Positions 5,169 to 7,442 of a stretch of DNA of 7,442 nt are shown here, piece by piece. The position numbers and the translations under genes were made by a program. This DNA is from Candidatus Mesolinea sp. GTDB lineage: Bacteria > Chloroflexota > Anaerolineae > Anaerolineales > Anaerolineaceae. The notes beneath the pieces are model-generated. The model ran no database searches and was not told where the DNA came from. It saw nothing but the letters and a program-made list of their open reading frames with translations. The stretch covers positions 1-7,442 of the forward strand of contig DMCS01000100.1 in the NCBI GenBank assembly GCA_003445715.1, given 5' to 3'. The first letter of the stretch is position 1. Every line of letters starts with the position of its first letter.

Positions 5169-6836
5169 ATGGAAACACAAGCAAGTGATATTCACGAAGA
5201 AAGCGCATCTAACTCAGCAGCGATTCAACCAGCCGAGCACCGGGAAGGTTTGCGCAAGACTGGCTGGATTATCCTTCTGGTGTTGGCGGTCGGCATTTTT
5301 ATAGACCGCATCACCTTCAATCGCCTGTTGGGCGCCCAGTGGGCTATCTTCGTCAACCTGCTGTTGCTCGTGGTCTTTGTTGCTGCTAAGGTAGAGCAAC
5401 GGCCGATCCCATGGCAGAGTTATTTGCTGGCTATTCCTATCAGCCTTACCGCGATCCTGACTTACTTTCGCCTGGAGCCCTATACCGTGATGGCACTGGT
5501 CGGCTTTTCACTTGTGGGCCTGGTTTATCTGGCTATCAGCCTGCTCAACGGGCAATGGTTAGTTTACCGGCTGCGCGAGGTGATCGTGCAGGGCTTGCGC
5601 CTGATTGGCTCGGCATTCATTGGCTTACCGATAGCGTTAATTCAGTCTTCCCATCATGAAGAGAGCGAAAGCACGCAGGAGAAATCTAAAGGGAAAGGTT
5701 GGGCTATCCTGCGCGGTGTGCTGATTGCCATTCCGCTGCTGGTCATTTTTGGGCTGCTCTTTTCGGCTGCTGACCCAATCTTCTCGGAGCGGATTTTCGG
5801 CGCCTTTTCGTGGCTGCGTATTGAGATTACCGATGAATTTGTGGCACAAGTGGTGCTTGTGCTGCTCTTTACTTATTTTGGCTTCGGAGCGCTTTGGCAT
5901 GCGCTCACCAAATCGCAGCAGCCCCAACCGGTAGAGCCAGACCAGCCGCTCGTGCGTCCGTTTTTAGGCATGACGGAAAGCACCATTATCTTGGCGAGCC
6001 TGATCGTGCTCTTTGGGGCGTTTGTGCTGGTGCAGGTGCGTTATTTCTTTGGCGGCGGTGCCAATATCAGCGCGGAGGGCTACACCTACGCCGAATATGC
6101 GCGCCGCGGTTTTTTTGAGCTCGTCGTGGTGGCGCTCTTCACCTGGCTGGTGCATTATGGGCTCTCGTCTTTCACCCGGCGGGAGAGCCGGCGTGAACGC
6201 ACCACTTTCACGCTCCTTGGCGTTTTGCTGCTGCTGCTCACCGGCGTGATCCTGGTCTCGGCGTTTCAGCGGCTCAGCCTCTACGAGGCGGCTTATGGCT
6301 TTACGCGCGACCGGCTGGTGGCGCATATTTTCATGATCTTTGTTGGATTGGCGCTCGTAGTCTCCATCGTCCTGGAGGCTACCCGCGGGCTCAAGCACAT
6401 GGCGCTGAGCTTGCTGCTGGGTCTGCTGGCTTTCAGCCTGACGCTCACCTTTGTGAATGTGGATGCCACGATTGCACGCCAAAACTTAGAGCATGCGATG
6501 ACTGGGCATCCGCTGGATGCGGCTTATCTTGCGGGCATGACCATCTCGGAGGATGCGGTCCCAGAGCTATTTCGTTACTTTGATAGCGGTGAGCTGAGCC
6601 CAGAGCTCTATAAGGAACTAGGAAATGTTATCACCTGCCGCAAGGGTCGATACTGGGATCGGTGGTTCGACAACCGGTTTTGGGCGTCACAGCATGCCTC
6701 CCGAACTAAAGCGCTTGAGCTTTACCAAGCACATGAACAAGCCCTCGATCCATTTGCCTTGACTGATTATCAGGATGGCGCAGGCTTTATTTTCCCGGAT
6801 GGCAAAGTGATTTGCGTCTATCCGCCGGAAGAATAA
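5169..6836 (+). CDS. DUF4173-type multi-pass membrane protein
   Basis: A 555-residue integral membrane protein of unknown function. A polar N-terminal tail (1-30) is followed by roughly a dozen hydrophobic segments, about 32-46, 57-73, 83-98, 105-126, 140-160, 181-200, 226-246, 270-290, 313-333, 345-366, 384-404 and 409-430. Recognisable DUF4173 features are the SAADPIFSERIF stretch (199-210) after a membrane span, RYFFGG...YTYAEYARRGFFELV (291-319), TGVILVSAFQRLSLYEAAYGFTRDRL (358-383) and VNVDATIARQNLEHA (429-443), where the family usually has an N-P/V-D-x-x-I-A-R motif. A soluble C-terminal tail of about 120 residues ends in FPDGKVICVYPPEE. The charged loop 161-177 is probably cytoplasmic. 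It stands alone as a transcription unit, with a terminator behind it. I infer no substrate or reaction; the family has none established that I can name. Confidence 0.85.
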   Translation: METQASDIHEESASNSAAIQPAEHREGLRKTGWIILLVLAVGIFIDRITFNRLLGAQWAIFVNLLLLVVFVAAKVEQRPIPWQSYLLAIPISLTAILTYFRLEPYTVMALVGFSLVGLVYLAISLLNGQWLVYRLREVIVQGLRLIGSAFIGLPIALIQSSHHEESESTQEKSKGKGWAILRGVLIAIPLLVIFGLLFSAADPIFSERIFGAFSWLRIEITDEFVAQVVLVLLFTYFGFGALWHALTKSQQPQPVEPDQPLVRPFLGMTESTIILASLIVLFGAFVLVQVRYFFGGGANISAEGYTYAEYARRGFFELVVVALFTWLVHYGLSSFTRRESRRERTTFTLLGVLLLLLTGVILVSAFQRLSLYEAAYGFTRDRLVAHIFMIFVGLALVVSIVLEATRGLKHMALSLLLGLLAFSLTLTFVNVDATIARQNLEHAMTGHPLDAAYLAGMTISEDAVPELFRYFDSGELSPELYKELGNVITCRKGRYWDRWFDNRFWASQHASRTKALELYQAHEQALDPFALTDYQDGAGFIFPDGKVICVYPPEE

Positions 6837-6855
6837 CTTACAAGATTTATCATGG

Positions 6856-6883
6856 ATTCAGCGCAGCCCGAGCTGCGCTGAAT
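6856..6883 (+). terminator. Terminator hairpin after the DUF4173 gene
   Basis: A perfect 12-bp stem (6856-6867 with 6872-6883, core CAGCGCAGC/GCTGCGCTG) around a CCGA loop begins 20 bases after the stop codon. GCTTTTA follows, a weak T-run. Stem strength and position make it a likely intrinsic terminator, possibly aided by other factors. Confidence 0.75.
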
Positions 6884-6948
6884 GCTTTTAGAAGCTCAGC
6901 ATAAAAAGTTTGGAAAATTTCTCCAGCCATTTCGAGTAAGATTAAGCC

Positions 6949-7442
6949 ATGTTTATCCCTACGACGCCGCAAGAAGTCGCTGCCCTTGACTGGGACCCGC
7001 TGGATGTGATCCTGGTGAGCGGCGATACCTATATCGACAGCCCCTACTCCGGTGCCGCGCTCATTGGCAAGCAGCTAATGGCAGCCGGTTACCGTGTGGG
7101 CATCATTGCCCAGCCGGAGGTGAACTCGGCGACGGATATCATGCGCTTGGGTGAGCCGCGCCTGTTTTGGGGTGTTACCGGCGGTGCGGTGGATTCGATG
7201 GTTTCTAATTACACCGCGCTGGGCAAACCACGCCGCAGTGATGATTACCCCCCAGGCGGCGTCAATAACCGCCGGCCTGACCGCGCAGTCATCGTGTATG
7301 CCAACCTCATTCGGCGCTACTTCAAGCACACCGCCCCGATTGTTTTGGGAGGGGTGGAAGCGTCCTTACGCCGCGTGGTGCATTACGACTATTGGTCCGA
7401 TTCCTTGCGCCGCTCTATACTGCTGGATGCTAAAGCTGACTA
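6949..7442 (+). CDS. ygiQ: YgiQ family radical SAM protein (UPF0313), N-terminal part
   Basis: The first 164 codons of a protein continuing past the right edge. YgiQ proteins are predicted radical S-adenosylmethionine enzymes of unknown reaction, about 600-700 residues long, with an N-terminal YgiQ_N domain. Family blocks seen are FIPTTPQEVAALDWDPLDVILVSGDTYIDSPYSGAALIGK (summarised: residues 2-41), PRLFWGVTGGAVDSMVSNYTA (70-90), RRSDDYPPGG (95-104), RPDRAVIVYANLIRRYF (109-125) and GGVEASLRRVVHYDYWSDSLRRSIL (134-158). The CxxxCxxC iron-sulfur motif lies outside the window. The ATG at 6949 gives the standard N-terminus, but there is no good Shine-Dalgarno sequence; TAAGAT at 6937-6942 is a -10-like box at the distance expected for a leaderless message. 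The preceding terminator separates it from the DUF4173 gene. Confidence 0.93.
   Translation, partial: MFIPTTPQEVAALDWDPLDVILVSGDTYIDSPYSGAALIGKQLMAAGYRVGIIAQPEVNSATDIMRLGEPRLFWGVTGGAVDSMVSNYTALGKPRRSDDYPPGGVNNRRPDRAVIVYANLIRRYFKHTAPIVLGGVEASLRRVVHYDYWSDSLRRSILLDAKAD

Noticed and set aside
5964..6482. 172-codon open frame on the minus strand
   Set aside because: It is antisense to the DUF4173 gene and its product is a low-complexity, Q/E/R-rich sequence typical of a shadow frame.

Overview
The window looks like chromosome of a member of the Chloroflexota, probably class Anaerolineae. The clues are a SecA with large family-specific insertions and the AGRGVDIKLGG / GRAARQGDPGSS motif variants, a DUF4352-like lipoprotein of the kind common in that phylum, a DUF4173 membrane protein and a YgiQ-type radical SAM protein. 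This placement rests on recalled family features, not on a search.

Layout. Positions 1-3014 (minus) hold secA, cut by the left edge. It has an extended -10 promoter and a leader stem-loop. Positions 3131-3857 form a compact mobile-type unit: a REP-associated tyrosine transposase (RAYT, minus strand) between two copies of a structured palindrome in opposite orientation, with near-perfect 24-bp outer inverted repeats. On the plus strand, 3977-4564 encodes a secreted lipoprotein. Positions 4565-5168 carry no gene: they hold a short palindrome with IS-like ends (4604-4644), then a cluster of four or five more copies of the RAYT-flanking repeat (4762-5064), then the leader of the next gene. Positions 5169-6836 encode a 555-residue multi-pass DUF4173-type membrane protein, closed by a 12-bp terminator hairpin. 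Positions 6949-7442 hold the start of a ygiQ-like gene cut by the right edge.

How it fits together. The coding genes do not form an obvious pathway. secA and ygiQ are housekeeping-type genes, and the stretch between them (about 3.1-5.1 kb) is the accessory part. Its main content is the RAYT and its repeat family. Six recognisable copies fall into a short form (single long hairpin) and a long form (same hairpin opened by a 23-nt cassette with its own small hairpin). Base pairs in the stems change on both sides together, so the fold seems to be what is conserved. This RAYT/repeat system is the most interesting content of the window.
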